Source of the DNA: Bostrychus sinensis
Lineage: Eukaryota; Chordata; Actinopteri; Gobiiformes; Eleotridae
Assembly: GCA_020698575.1 (NCBI GenBank)
Contig: CM036241.1
Location: 34,841,416 to 34,905,415 of the forward strand
DNA: 64,000 bases
Direction: 5' to 3'
Made by a program: the position numbers and the translations under genes. The notes below the pieces were generated by a model. It ran no database searches. It had not been told where the DNA came from and saw nothing but the letters and a program-made list of their open reading frames with translations. The first letter of the stretch is position 1; the number at the start of each line of letters is the position of its first letter. This document shows positions 1-13,420 of this stretch, piece after piece.

Positions 1-3000
1 TAACAACAGTAAACAGGAGACTACTTCTGGTTTTCTGCCAGCTTTCTGTGCTTTAAATTCACTGCTCTGTGCCACTTTAACACATTTTAACAACTGATCA
101 TATAACCACATGAGTTTAACTCCTGTTTAATCCAATCTAAATTGAAAATGAAGCCTTCATCCCCATAGTGCTACTTATGGCTGTCACTTAGGCTTTAGTT
201 GTCATTTACCTCTCAGCTGTGGCCAGAACAGGCTCAAAGCATTGGAACTAAAAAAGGTAAAAGAAAAATCTGAAAGTGAAAAAAAAAACAACAACAAAAA
301 AACAAACAAAAAACAACAAAAAACAAAACTGAAACCCAAAAAATAATATTTGAAACTTATTTAAAAAATAATTTTGAAATATAAAAATAATACATTTAAA
401 AAAAAAATAAAAAGAAATCGCTTTTGAAATGCATTTCTGTATTTGTTATTTACAAAGTTCAACACTAAACATGAACTTTCAGTGTTCCATTTTTGTTTTG
501 CAGGTACTTCTAATAGAAGTACTTCTAGTGGATTCTCTTCCAGTCAACTGGCAGCAATGCATAGCTCCACCTTTTCCAGAGCGGTCCAAAAAATCGTGGA
601 GCTGGACCCCCTTGCCAAAAGTAGTACTTCTAATGATATATTCTGCTGTTCATTAACTACCACATTAACTAATAATTTTACTTTAGTACGTTTGCTTCTA
701 CTTGAAAAACATTTCCAGAGAGATGTAAAGTACTTTTTCAAGCTCTGTGACAGACTTTATTAAACTGTCACAAAGCTGACTATCACAGGTTTTGTTTCAG
801 CATTAGCTGAGGAGGTTGTTTCTCAGACAAACTGTCACAAAATACAAATGCTTTATTAAATTTCAAAACAATGCATCAGCCGCTGCAGATGCTGTTTTAA
901 GCTCCGGAAGTCTTTGTGAGTGAAATAAGACGACGTCAGCATTGTAACATCAACTTTCTTATCAACACACACACACATGTAGTGAACAGGTGGACAATAT
1001 AAGTCAGCACTTCATCAAAAAAGGAGCAAAACCGGATTTCATTCCCCAAAGGGCCACAGCAAATCAATGAAGCTGGCCTGTACCACTGTAGCCATTTGAA
1101 TAGCAAACACACATTATTTTATTATGCTCCACGAGTGTTAGTGCCCCACTGCTGCTGTCGTCGCAATATTTAGGATTTTCCCACATGCAAGCACTTTTGT
1201 AGCACTTTTTGAAGAAGAGTGATGTGCAGTATACGGTCCAGCCTCAAATAAACAAAAATAAAAACTAAACGTAATATTAAAACTGCAAGCAAGAAAATAA
1301 TGATTATAGGAAGGAAGTTGATTTTCAGCTACAATTCAACTGGCTCTTAGTGTGTTTTTACAGCTGAGAGTCCACACCAAGGTCCGCACTTAAGAATTAT
1401 ATATGTATGAATTTAATGTGACAAAAATAAATAATTTTACATAAAGATCACATAACATAAATATCTTAGAGCACAATACTGGTGTTATGCAAAAGTTTCA
1501 AATTATTTATTTACACAAGTCCCATGGATAAGCCTATACACAGGATACATGCAAGTGCTCAAATGGCTTAAAGCTGTACAAGCTACAATTAGCTTTTTCA
1601 TAAACCTTTACACTGCACCATCTGATAAATCAATAATGTAGATTTTAACATGTGGCAATATATTTGTCCATACAACACAACTATAATACATTTTTATAAC
1701 ATTTTATATTTTAATGGATTTAATAGCCACTGAGAGAATTACAGTGGGTCCTATAGTTCTCAGTTTGTGATGTGCCATGAAGCTGAGAGCCAGGATGCAT
1801 TTATGTGCATTTATTAAAATGGTATAAACTAAATATTGTATAATAAGACTAAAGTGATAACAGAAGCAGTAGTCATGGTGAGATTGTGAGCAGTAACCAA
1901 ACAACCTACATGTCTCCCACAGGTGGCTATCCACGTAAAACCATGTTCAGAAGTGAAATGGAAAATAAAAATTTATTGTAAACACAACTTGTTTATTTAA
2001 AGAAAAAAAAGTGTTTGGTTTTAGGGTTACAGTTTTTTTTTTTTTTTTTTTTTGTTGCTCTAGTTGTACTCTGAGGTAGCACCAAGTCAAGCACATTCTT
2101 GCTGTAGTAAAAGACCAAGGCTAGTACACAATAGCTGTCACTGTGCTGTTAATTAGCCTAATAGTAGGTCAGTATTATAGGACATTCATTTGTTGCTGTC
2201 CTCCAAGACACATTGTTAAATCAATGATTTACTGTATCAAAATAAAAATTTCACCAAACATTTATGTGCATTCTAAATAAAGGACAATGGCACAGAGAAA
2301 ACATTATGCAGTGGCTTTGTCAGTGCAGATTAATGAGTGCTTTCCAGTGAGTTGAGTTGCTGTGTGCCTCCATGGGCTTTTAATGCATTATACAGTATAT
2401 TTCCTCAATCTCTGTGGTATCTATTTATTTATCATTTTAATAGCTTGGAACATCAGGGTCTCATGTGACACTACAGCATAAATCCCCAGCTTGGTATGTG
2501 CAGGTGCGGTTAATATCTAAGTTAGAGACAATCTGAAGCATGTGTGTGTAAGTGCGGTGGTGCAGTGTGCAGCCGCTTGTGGATCTACAGGGGAAACAAT
2601 AGGATCGTGAAAAAAAGGCTCAAGGCAGAGTCTACTCTTCCTGTGAGTGTTTTTTCACGTCTCAGCCAGAGCAGACTGGGAGGATGCTGCTCTAACACAC
2701 ATGTCTTTGGCAGAGTCTTCAGAAAGTCGCACGCAAGCTCTACTGTATCCAACAGCATATTTCTGAAGAAGTCATTCAATTTTCATACTTTTCACTTAAT
2801 GTAAGGCACCATGAGGGATCATTTAGCAATTAAACAAGACCTTATGACCAACAACCTGGATCAAATTATTGATTATTGATTTTGAGTAAAAAACTGGGTC
2901 TATTTCTGAATATAATTTTTAATGTTAATATCACCCAAAATGGGGTTTGATACTTGAATTTTTTTTTTATTTTTTTTTTTTAACATGGGCATAAGTGTGT

Positions 3001-3101
3001 TTTTTCATTTGCATTTTTTCACTTAGCTAGCTTTATAGTGCATTTGTGGGAAAAAAAAAAAAAAGATCATATAAAGGAAAAGAAAAGGAACGTGTTTATT
3101 T
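1..3101. other. AT-rich noncoding stretch
   Basis: Apart from the candidate exon at 504-620 this holds A-rich simple sequence (270-420), a T run (2033-2053) and no convincing open frame. Short frames at 1704-1934 and 2544-2804 show no recognisable motif. Confidence 0.6.
504..620 (+). CDS. Possible internal coding exon of an unidentified gene
   Basis: A strong acceptor (ttttgttttgCAG, 493-503) precedes 117 open bases ending at a plausible donor (AAAA|GTAGTA, 621). The exon would be symmetric, phase 1 at both ends, 39 codons. It encodes a Ser-rich start and then FSRAVQKIVELDPLAK, which looks protein-like and is richer in GC than its surroundings. I do not recognise the protein and see no neighbouring exons. 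It could be chance. Confidence 0.28.
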
Positions 3102-3322
3102 TAGGGCTGGGAATCCAAAAAAAAAAAAAACTAATTAATTGCAAATCTGAAAAAATCTTCTGCTACGCTCGCGCGGTGCATTTCTGTGGCACGTTGCTGC
3201 CTCTGTCAGTGTTGTCGTAATATTTTTGTTGTGATCAAATTAATCGATGCGTCAAATGAAATTAACGCAATTAAATAAAAAAATTGACACATTGTGTTAA
3301 CGCAATAATTTCCCCAGTCCTA
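3102..3322. mobile_element. hAT-like miniature element with 8-bp target duplication
   Basis: Termini TAGGGCTGGG and CCCAGTCCTA are inverted. Identical 8-bp duplications GTTTATTT flank it at 3094-3101 and 3323-3330. The interior is AT-rich with AATTAATCG-type motifs and no coding capacity. The 8-bp duplication is the hAT hallmark. Confidence 0.8.
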
Positions 3323-3594
3323 GTTTATTTACTGTATATTAGTATTATTTATAGTAATCCTGAGCCAGTAATGTTTCACTTGTCCATCCAGGCCTTGCAC
3401 ATTTTTTATTTTCTAAAAGCTCTGATGTAGGGACTAGAAATGGTTTATCCAAATACATTTTTAGTAACAATTTTAGTAAAAATCTGCACAAATTATTTCT
3501 TCAGAGTTTAAAGCGGTTTTAAAGGTGGGAGGGGGAGCAGCAAAATCACCCTATAGTTTGTTCCTATACCAATACTAATGTTGATATTGCTATC

Positions 3595-3795
3595 GATACT
3601 TGGATCCAGATTTGATCCAGCCATCACTACTACCAATAAGATCGCCCACTAACTGGAAGGTTGGTGGATTGATCTCCGCCATAGCAGCATTGCATACTGT
3701 CATTACGTCGTTGGGCAAGACACTTCACCCACCTTGCCTCCAGTGTCTGTGGTACTGGTGTCTGAATACTGTCAGTGTGATTGGTAGTGGCTGCA
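3595..3795 (+). repeat. Dispersed SINE-like fragment
   Basis: It contains the fish-repeat-like stretch TTGGGCAAGACACTTCACCC followed by ACCTTGCCTCCAG. A second copy in the opposite direction is at 26235-26310. Confidence 0.5.
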
Positions 3796-3804
3796 GAAAG
3801 TCGT

Positions 3805-3905
3805 GAATAAAAACAAAACACAACTCCAGGTATGTTTTTGATGAGGGAACATTATAACATGGTAGAAAGCTCAGAAAAGTCAATTTTACATAGCCCCTTT
3901 AAATT
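3805..3905 (+). repeat. DR-A dispersed element, right-end fragment
   Basis: Carries the DR-A right end: ACAACTCCAGGTATG, GATGAGGGAACATTATAACA, and a final CCCCTTTAAA. Confidence 0.65.
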
Positions 3906-6900
3906 AGTCTTAAAAAATACAATGGGCTGTGATTATGCCATGTACTGCTGCTGTACAGATGGAAATAGCCAGGATAAAATGACTTTATGCTTTATAAATC
4001 ACATTCACTTGCTATTTATTGTTTTTTTTTTTTACACTTAATAGTTGCCAAATAAAATACAATCCTTAAAAGGTTGTCACATTAATAAAAGCCACATGAC
4101 ACGCCATTAAATATAAGCTCAACCCATTAGTCATGCAGCGACAAATCCCGACAATCCCCAGAAAAATGAAACAATCAAGTGCATATCTCAAAAAGGAAAA
4201 CATATCTGGGGGCTTTCCAGCGTTTTGTGACAATGTGTCTTTCATCATGTGCACAGATATGACTTAGGTCCTTTTAACACTTCCGTTGTCCGCGCAGCTA
4301 CAGCAGAGTGTGTGAGCCCAACACAGATGTTTGTTGCTTTGGCTTCTTCCGCACAGACCTGGGTGACCTTCTACACAGAGATAACAGGGCCCTCTCTTAT
4401 CCCCAGGAGCCCCCCTCCCCTCCTGCCCGCCTCTTGTCCCGCCCTGGCAGCTCAGACAGACTGGACTTCCTCTCTCGGAGCTGTCTTGATGGAACAATAT
4501 CAACACCCAGCGCCACTGCCTCCCTTCTGTGTCTCCACCAGGCTTGCTTTGTTTTGCAATAATTAAGTCCTTTTCTAATCAAGACGGCTCCCTGACGGAC
4601 AGGAAATGAGCGGCTGCGGTAAAGTGTGATGAGCATTTGAAATGGTGTGAGCTTGCACTGGTCATTTATGTTTGGTCCAGAGATAATACACTGGGTTCAT
4701 AACATAAATGTAATAAGTCCGCGAGTAAAATTAGTATTTATATGAATCTCTGTATGCTATTAAACTGAAAGTAGTATGAAAAATTAATTAGGAAGGAAAA
4801 CTAGTAAAGTGTAATGTAAAACGCATAAAATATCAGGTCAAACACAGCAGGATGTCTTCACCTTTTGGCTGTTCCCTTCAAGTGTTTCAGGTGGATTCTT
4901 TCTGGTATTTAGTAATGCATTTTTCTGTCAATCCCTATTTCATCCCATCTAGCTTAGTCTGGATTTAGGCTTGTTTCAGTCCATTACCCAGTAGATGGAA
5001 AGCCAAACATTTTCTGAGGTGGTACTTGCTGTGAAAAGTTTGAGAACCACAGGTCTAATGGATTATGCTGCATTGAGTCTTTCCAGGTTTTGTCTGATAC
5101 AGTATCTTCTTCTCTGGCTCGTCATAGGCAGGAACCCAGTAGCTTTGCCAGCCAGCTCCAATAGGAAAAAAAAAAAAAAAAGAAATATGATGGCAGGACA
5201 GACAAGGAACCCACCACCGAATGTTGTGTGTTCCAGCTTGGTGTAAAGAAGTGCACCTGACCATAGAACCAATGTACTGTTTATTCTCATCTTCTTTCCA
5301 TGAGGCTTTTTTCTATTGAAGCTGCAACTGAAAATCTACAAGCATACAGAGATTTATATATTGTTTTGGCTTAGGTTTTACATAGGATGCCCTTCTTGAT
5401 GCAACCCTCTCCATTAATCTGAGATCTGGCCTTGTGGCTGGACTTGGAGTTTGTGAAGTTGAATAAATATACAAACAGCAATGGAAGTATACAAATTTTA
5501 CAGTAAATAACCTTCAAAGTAAAATATGGTAAAAAAAAAAAAAAAAGGGAGATGGCTTCTTAATTTTTTTTTATTTTTATGTACAATATTTTTCATTACA
5601 CAATGTCCTGAATCACTTTCTTGAGATTTACATTAAGTTGGTGATGATCAGAAACACTGTGGTGAAGTTCTGACGAATGTTTCTAAAAATGACTGTGCCT
5701 CGATTCTAGCCCTCTCTGCAACAGCCATGGTCCAACCATGACTCAGAGGAACAGTGTCACATATGACGGCAGTTATAGCTCTCAGTTTGGAAGTGAAAGT
5801 CATTTTACACAGCTCTATGCGTATCAACTAAATTAGATTTCCTCATCATGATCACATTTGCAAAGTCTCAAAATATGAAATGTATAACATTCTTTGTACT
5901 AAATCTTTGTACAAAGGCCGGACCCTAGTTTTCACCATGTTGACATGACTCATGGTCTCTCACTAATGTGAACAACGTGTTGTTTTTATGGTATTGTTCC
6001 ATAAAAATAAATGTGAATTACTGTAAAAGCTTCATAGTGTCACTGTATTTTTTTCAGTAACTTTCTGGCAGTGACAGCAGCCAGTTTTTACTGTAATTAT
6101 GTCAGCATTTTTTTGTAATTTTAACAAAAATGTTTACAGTGTAAAAAAGAGCTTGGTGTATTACGGGCGTTACACAAAGTCAAGGACAGTTTATTAGATT
6201 GACATAAAAAATGTAAAATAATTTATTTTTTTTTCCCCCATTTTCTTTTACTTTCAGAATTACTCATTTTGCTGTTGTTATATGTTTCTTTGACCTTGAG
6301 TTTATGCAGTGCAACTGACTCACTCTAGGTTTTTTTAATTTCCCCTGAGATCACATCCTCTCTGTTCACACAAGGTGACCCTATACATGACCCTACACCA
6401 GAACATAGAAGCCTATTTAAATAGACATTGTCGGTAATATCTTTCTTCTCACTAGCTCATTCTATTTCATTCACACTCTTGTTTTACTTCTCCTTTTTGT
6501 GCCTCAGTTTGTCTCTCACGCTGTCACACTCTCCAGGGAAGAGGAGCTGAAGCTGTCTGGCCCCTGATTTTGCTGAGGTGGTCTGATCTGGACTGTTGTG
6601 TATTCTCATGCACAATGAGCCTGGGGGGATGCATGCAGGGTGTGGCAGGGGGTTGCACTGCACAGAAGATGTCTTATACACTGACCGCACCTGCTTTCTC
6701 CCAACATCAGCACAAATACAGCGGTCAATTTTCATCTGTGTGGCTGCAAAATCACCAAAGTGTGTAATCTGCTACAGCATGTATGTTTGACAATGTGATT
6801 TATGATGAATAGTGGTTGGTTTGTAGCTATAGCTGGCGGTTAACCTGGTGAAAACATTGACCTGTTGACCTTCAGTATGTGTGCTCAGCTGTTTTCCCCA

Positions 6901-6965
6901 CAACATACATCTAATAATAGCTTTATCTGCTCCCTTCATGGCGTTCTAGCAGTGAGTCTGCCTCT
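3906..6965. other. Noncoding stretch with one GC-rich patch
   Basis: Mostly AT-rich. A GC-rich patch at 4280-4620 has overlapping open frames on both strands (such as 4308-4562) but no recognisable protein, so it is left uncalled. Short A runs occur at 5166 and 5531. Confidence 0.5.
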
Positions 6966-6969
6966 ATCT

Positions 6970-7235
6970 AACCCTTTCCTCTTCTCTCACACCAACTAAC
7001 TTCATGTCCTCTTTCACTACATCCATAAATCTCCTCTTCAGCCTTCTCCGAGGCCTCCAAACCTGGCAATTTCCCCTCTCCATATGTGTCTCAGTCTGAG
7101 TTTATCTCCAAAAACATCTCACATAAGCTTTCCCTCTGATGCACTCATTCCTAACTCTATCCATACTCACCAAAGAGAACCTCAGCATCTTGCACTCTGC
7201 TACCTCCAGCTCTGTCTCCTGTCTTTTCCTGAGTG
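6970..7235 (-). mobile_element. RTE-like LINE remnant, C-terminal reverse-transcriptase region
   Basis: On the minus strand the piece matches the familiar end of fish RTE-type ORFs: RKRQE-like start, ALF/FGEYG, RFMDVV-like end. It is broken by stops and frameshifts. The family call is from memory of the motif and is moderate. Confidence 0.5.
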
Positions 7236-7539
7236 CCAATCACAATGCTTACATGCGAGTTAAGAAAACCAAATTATTTCCTTACTCCAGTTTTCTCAGA
7301 GTTTGATGACTGTGGGGGTAGTTATTCGAATGTATCTTAATTGGAGTGGAGCACCTGGATAATGTGGTTTGTTGTCTTGATTACTGCCTATTTTGTGCTT
7401 TTTTTTTTTTTTCAGGATTTTTGAAATAGTTTTGGACACCTTTGCATTAGAATTTCATGTTTCATCATTTTAAATAATGTATGGAAAACATCTTGTGTAA
7501 AGACGGCAATTTAAGCTCTGAATTATCAGGATGAGTCAG

Positions 7540-7760
7540 GGGGAGGTGTATGGGCTTTAGAAACGTGCATGAGCACATTCTGATTTCATGTGTCTATGGA
7601 GAGTGTTTCCAAATAATTAGAGGAGGATGGGCTTAGCATACAGGATTACTCAGACAAGCGTGGATGAAACAAAATACTACTCCAGGTATGTTTTTGAGGT
7701 GGAAACAACATTATAACATGGTTAAAAGCTCAAAAAGTCAATATAGCATAATAGGGGACT
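7540..7760 (+). repeat. DR-A dispersed element, right half
   Basis: Includes CATACAGGATTACTCAGACA, ACTACTCCAGGTATG and AACAACATTATAACATGG, ending in GGGGACTTTTA. Confidence 0.65.
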
Positions 7761-7954
7761 TTTAAGCTAGGAGAGGCATTCACCAGCACATAGTACTAAA
7801 CAGACAGAACAACATTAGTCCAGTGTTTAGAGACATACTCACACATTTTTAGACCAACAAAGACATCTGCCACTGGCTATAGCTTTTGTTTTATGGATTT
7901 GCTCCATCGTGTTTAAAAAAAGCTTGACTGCTGCAAAAGCCTTACCATTTATAT

Positions 7955-8270
7955 TAGTGCTGGGAGAGAATAAATTTTTTTTTATCTAATTGTTTACAAA
8001 TTTTGTTATGAATTAATCATGATTAAATGCATTTTTATCAAATATTATATTTTGATGTCAGAAATACACTGAACTGTATTAATGTATTGATAATTAATAG
8101 CTTATTTGAATGTTCTGGAATATTTTAATGTAATTTTAATCTAATACTGCGGCCAAACAGAGCAGTATTCAGCGTTTGTGGATCAACCTCTGCCTCTGAC
8201 TGCATGCAGCACGGGAGAGCGCCTCTCTCAATTAACTAATCGTAATTAACACGGTAAAGTCCCAGCCCTA
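7955..8270. mobile_element. hAT-like miniature element, older copy
   Basis: Ends TAGTGCTGGGA and TCCCAGCCCTA are inverted and of the same type as the element at 3102. Flanks ATTTATAT (7947-7954) and GTTTATGT (8271-8278) agree at 6 of 8 bases, a decayed target duplication. Interior has ATTAATCATGATTAA. Confidence 0.65.
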
Positions 8271-11200
8271 GTTTATGTGTATTGGTTAAACTATGATTAT
8301 CATGTTAAATTAGCTGTGTTTGTTAGCATTTATAACTTGTAAATTCCCAAATGACTTGAACACCTCACAGCAGGGTGGTCTCAGTAGTTCTGCATGTAGA
8401 AAGTGAAAGTGTTTTTTTTTTTTTTTTTTTTCTTTTTTTTTTTGAGAAATCAGAACATAGACAATGACCATAGTCAAAATACACTCTACATGTAAACATA
8501 GTGACATAGCTGGTCTCACCAGTGTCTAGTTCCCTTTCTCTTCCTTATTTGTGCTGTGTATGTTTAATGACATAGTCTTTACGTCAGATGCCTTTTCTGA
8601 CACAAGCTTTTGGGATCAGCACAAGTAATACACTGTCTTGTGCCCCCTTGTGATCACATTGCTTTATCTTATACTATTTCTTAACACTTGTGTCAATCAA
8701 AAAACAATCACTTCAAGAGGTGTTGCCTTGACAACCCTAAGGTCAGAGGGGTCAGATTTGATACAGCCAATCGTTACCATTGTCTCAACACAATGGCACG
8801 TCGATATTGGCTGAGACGTCATTATTTGTGGCAGTGGAAATCTCTTCTGCTGCGTCTCTTGGGACTCACTTTCACTCCTCACTCATCATTGACCCTTAGG
8901 CCGCTGTCTGCAATGGCCATGCTCATTTTGGCAGTAGGGGATTTGGCTCTATCTATCTATGAATTTACCATGGTGGCCCCTGTGCTATAATCAAGATTTA
9001 AATGTCATCTGATAGAGCCACTTTCCCAGTAAGTGGCTAATAAAGGCATACGGCTAAAGGAAGAGTTTCTAAGTGTATAAAATGTGAATTCTGTGCTTAT
9101 ATCTCCATGACAAAAATATATTTAATGTTTTTCATTTTAGCATTATTGGGTGTAATGGCACCTAGAGGTAATGCACAGATGAGGTCACTGTCGGAGCACC
9201 GTACAAAGTGATCTGCACAATTCATTTTTGTTATGTTTTATCCAATTGAAGAAACTGATGCCAGATACACGGGGCTTTAGCAGAACATTTATTGAGAATT
9301 ACATCTGGCAATAAAAATACCATTTCAAGGCAATGAAATGTGTCTTATTAGATTAACTAGATGTTTCCAAATGGCTGTGCTGCCGTGGTGCGTTCACGAG
9401 CGACTGCCATGAAGTACAACTGTCATTATCGACATTAGAGAGTCTCCCCAAGCCTAAATTACATTAAAATAAATGTAGTACTGCAGGATAGAGCCATACA
9501 AACTATCAGTAGAATTTTGAAAAAAAATATAACAACCTGCACATAACCTATAGAGACCTTGATGTTGTACGAAACAGCACTGAATTGTCAATGGCACAAT
9601 TTTAACAACTATACACCTGCAAAACACAAATTGTGGTCTTCTGTAAACTGACAGTTTGGTAAAAGCTGATTTGATGTGCTTCTAAGCGTCTTCTCAGCTT
9701 AAATGTGAGTTACAGTAATGACTTGTTTTTCTGATGTGTGTTGAGCATGGAAGTTAACATAATAACACTGTTTTTCATGGACTGGTTAAGTGTGTATACT
9801 TTCTGGTCTGCAGGACTCAATTAGTGCAATTAGGGAGGGAAGTGTGCACTTGTGCTAATGATGTATTTGGTCTGGTTCACATTCACATTGAACTCTGTCA
9901 AACAAACTCCCCGCACCAGTAGGGGGCAGTGTGCCAGTATTTTCTAAGAAGATACTTCAAATTCTGACTCCTTAGCTGCACATACTGTATATATTAACTT
10001 ACAATGCACTTTCATCAATATTTAATGTTTTTTTTTTTTTTTTTAAATTCAACAATCAAACTGGCAGTACAACTTGCTGCACAGAATAAGTCCAAGCAGC
10101 ACCTATAACAAAAAATAAAATAAAATGAATAAACAAATAAAGGAAGACATTAATCCATATAAAGTGACAACTTCTCCTGTAGTTTTAAGGCATCTTTATA
10201 TTCAACATGTTTAAGAGACTTACAAAAAGACATCAATTAATTTTTAAATGCATTAAAGTTGGGGTTTGCTTTAAAGAATCTACATTTGTGTAACAGGTTC
10301 CTTTAATGGTTAATTTATGGTAATTAAAGGTACTACGACCAGTATATTTTTTAATACTTCATAAAAATGACCCACATGTATCTCCAGATATGATGTAAAC
10401 ATGTTTAAATCAAATAAACTGATAACAACTGTACAACTGATTTATTCACAATTTAAAAAAATATTTTACATAATGGCCAAGTTGTTTATGTTTACAGTTT
10501 AGTTTTGGTTCTAAAACCCTTGCATCGCTGATCATCCAATCAGAAAAGCAGAAAGAGCTTTGTGCTCTGGTTGCCACATAGGCCAATCTGTACATGCAGC
10601 AGAGCTACAAAACCAGTTGGCAAAAGAGCTCACTGTGACTGGCAACCCACGAGACCATTACTGTACTGTTTTTAAACCAGCAGTAGCACATGCTGCTTAC
10701 AGTGCATTTAAGTTTAGAGCAGTGATATCCGCTAAATACAAACATGGGCACTCTCCTGTGAATAATATGAAATCTGTGTTGTTTTGCCAGTATTTTCACT
10801 TTTGCCAGCTATGGTACCAACATTTTCAATTACATTTTATTGGCAGTATATCCAGTATATTAATGTTTTACTTCATATTCATATTACATGTGACACTAGT
10901 ACAATTCACATACCAGTCTTCATAGGGATTAAATATGATAAACTTGGTTATTGCTTTTGAACAATACCAGATTACTCCAAAAATGAAACTCTCTGTTGGG
11001 CAGCTTTTATCATCTTTTTCTGACTTAGGCACACTAATTGATGTGTCAACTCAGAAAAAAATATAAAGTTTAGAAGAATAATATCTGATGCTATGAAGAC
11101 AGTGGTAAGCTGCAGATAGTCACACCTTTACTTTAATTAAAAAAAACAAGTTTAAAACCTTCATTCTTTTTCAAATTCAAATTCATAAACTCTAAAAAGG

Positions 11201-11639
11201 TTTGACAGATGCTAGTAAATGTTGCATATGAGGGTACTGTCATGGAATTATCTCTTTATTATTTTTTTTTACAGTTTATGATGCATTTTTCTGAGTGCCA
11301 TTTTCTAGGTATGAAAACCAAAGAGGAGCGTTTACAGAGAAAGCACATCATTGCTCTTTCAATTGTAGTAGCCCGAGGTCCCCACTGTGAAAAAGATCAG
11401 CACCTTCAAGCGCCACATTTTACGAGCTCCATTACAAAGTTTGTGCTAACACACACATAAACAGGCCATAAACTGGGAGATACCATCCTTAAGGGCCAGG
11501 TCTATTGGATTTCTGTTTCTTCTGGATGGACACATGCTTATTGTGCTGTGCCACCAAACCTCTTATTATTTAGTTGTTGCTGTTGTAAGATAACACTTAA
11601 TTTTAATCTCTTATTTCTGTATCCAAAGCATACACAAAC
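8271..11639. other. Noncoding stretch
   Basis: Holds T/A runs (8410-8450, 10028-10044), a CTCF-like site (9916-9931) and a stretch at 9240-9480 of even composition that could be conserved noncoding sequence. Open frames (8688-8990, 10560-10925) lack motifs and splice context. Confidence 0.5.
9916..9931 (+). promoter_or_regulatory. CTCF-like motif
   Basis: CCAGTAGGGGGCAGTG fits the vertebrate CTCF core (CCASYAGRKGGCRSYR) at all 16 positions. Occupancy is unknown. Confidence 0.5.
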
Positions 11640-11850
11640 ATTTAAGGAAGTGAAGTGCTTTTTTTCTTTGATTATGTTCAAAAGACTACGAAACTCCGCA
11701 CTCTGCTGCCCTCTGCTGGTCTTATCACCTGTTTCTTTATGGCACCAGTAGAGTACTTATTAAAAAATATATTTTAGTCAGATGTTTTTAAAGGTATTAA
11801 AGATCCAATGCTGTTCTAGAGTTAAAATATGATTAAAAGCACAATATAAC
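11640..11850 (-). repeat. DR-A dispersed element, left half
   Basis: Reverse copy of the DR-A left half: GTTCAAAAGAC, CTGCCCTCTGCTGGTC, TTTCTTTATGGCACCAG, ending ACTCCTTTAA. A CTCF-like core lies at 11704-11719 (minus). Confidence 0.65.
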
Positions 11851-13184
11851 TCCTTTAAGATGAATACAGACTTGCTTTGCAGCCACACTGACATTTTTAC
11901 ATTTTCAATACATTTAGCACATGATATTAGTCTTATTGGTTGAGGTCAGGGCTGCAGGTCTGGTACTGGCGACAGTGAATTGAGATGTAATATGTGTCAG
12001 AGTGGCTTTTATCAAAGCGTGTGTCCTTGTGGCAGACAGTGAGCGGGGCTGGCCGCTGACAGGTGGGGGAAATGAAGCTGTGGGTGGCTGCTCAGATGGA
12101 ACAGGAAATGTCTCAGTCAGATAGATATCAACAAGCTAACAGCAGTGCTAGGCAGCTCCCCGCCGTGGATCACAGCGTTATAGTCCAACTCATTTGCACC
12201 AGGTAGGATGGCTCCGCTTCACTGAACCCTGGCTGGAAGAGTGCACGTAAACAGTTTTGATGAGATTAAAGCACATTTTGGAGAGTGATTTTGTTTTGGC
12301 GTGTGGCTGCAGCGTGTCCTAACCTCCAAAAGGACAAGGCCTGTCACAATCTCATCTGGAGTGCGCATCCATTACTGGGCTGAATTATAATGGGACAGTG
12401 CAACTACAAGGGCAGAGCCAAAACACTAACGCGATTATGGTAATGACCGCCGACAGATACCCCTCTAAGCACCATGCCGAGATGAAAAAAGCAATACCTA
12501 CCAATTAATCAAAACACATAAATAAGCCTAACGTCATTGGCTTTCACTCTTGGCAGACAAGCGATTGGTGAGTGTTGCTGGCTAAAGCCATTCAATCAAA
12601 GTGATGTATCGTGTTGGAGGTGGGGGAGAAAAGGCAGCTTGTACAATACATCATGTCAACCTTTACTTTACACTTTATCAACAGACGTAATTAGCCAAAA
12701 TTGTGATTTTACAAGCACAAGATCTGAGGCTGAACAGGGCATCCATCTCTGCTTTGGGACAGTTAAGTGGCAGCTAGAGTGTTTAAAAGCAAAATCCACT
12801 ACACTTGGATGGTTTCATATGGGTTGAAGTGAGAGGAATCTTAATGTAAATCTAAAGGTGTAAATGACAGCCTGTGTAATGCAAGTCAGTGTGAGCACTA
12901 TATTCTTCAGATAGTATCAGGAGAGCAGCAGCATGGTGTGAATCCTCAAAGACAAACACCTCAGCTCAGCACATACAGTATGTGAGCGACGCCAGCAGTG
13001 CGACCAGTCAAGCATGTGTCTGAGTGGCGGCACATGTCGACACAGACAGATGGTGCCAACTCCAACCTGCAACACTTTGTCTGTGTCTCCTTTTAATAAT
13101 ACACAGCTGTGATTTATGTACATATATCTTTGCTACTTCATTTCTTGTTCACATTTGTTACATCTGTTTTACTCTAATTGGCTC
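11851..13184. other. Noncoding stretch, partly GC-moderate
   Basis: 11980-12240 and 12290-12480 look unlike the repeats around them, with even base composition. They could be conserved noncoding elements. No open frame is convincing (12537-12827 has no motif). Confidence 0.4.
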
Positions 13185-13420
13185 CCTTTTAGTGAAGTTA
13201 AGTTCCCTTGCCTTTGATGCAAGAGATCAGGGGTTTGATTCCCCCCCCTTGAAGCCAAAAATCTCTAGCCACAATATGTGCTGGTCCCAAGAGAGGGTTG
13301 CATCAGAAAGGGCTTCTGGCATAAAAATCTGTCAATGTATTCAGTGTATGATTTGCTGTGGTGACCCAGATAAAGATTTCTCTGTCCAGCAAACTGGATA
13401 CTCACAAGATTTTTGAGTTC
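13185..13420 (+). repeat. tRNA-derived SINE-like element
   Basis: GGTTTGATTCC (13232-13242) resembles a tRNA B box. It is followed by a body with GGTTGCATCAGAAAGGGCTT and GCTGTGGTGACCCAGATAA, a common fish SINE-type arrangement. The A box is weak. Confidence 0.45.

Noticed and set aside
4249..4566. Overlapping frames in a GC-rich patch
   Set aside because: Open on several frames and both strands, as expected from composition; none recognisable.
10560..10925. 121-codon + frame
   Set aside because: Low-complexity hydrophobic end, no motif, no exon signals.
13024..13416. 130-codon + frame
   Set aside because: Covers a SINE-like element; the translation has no recognisable domain.
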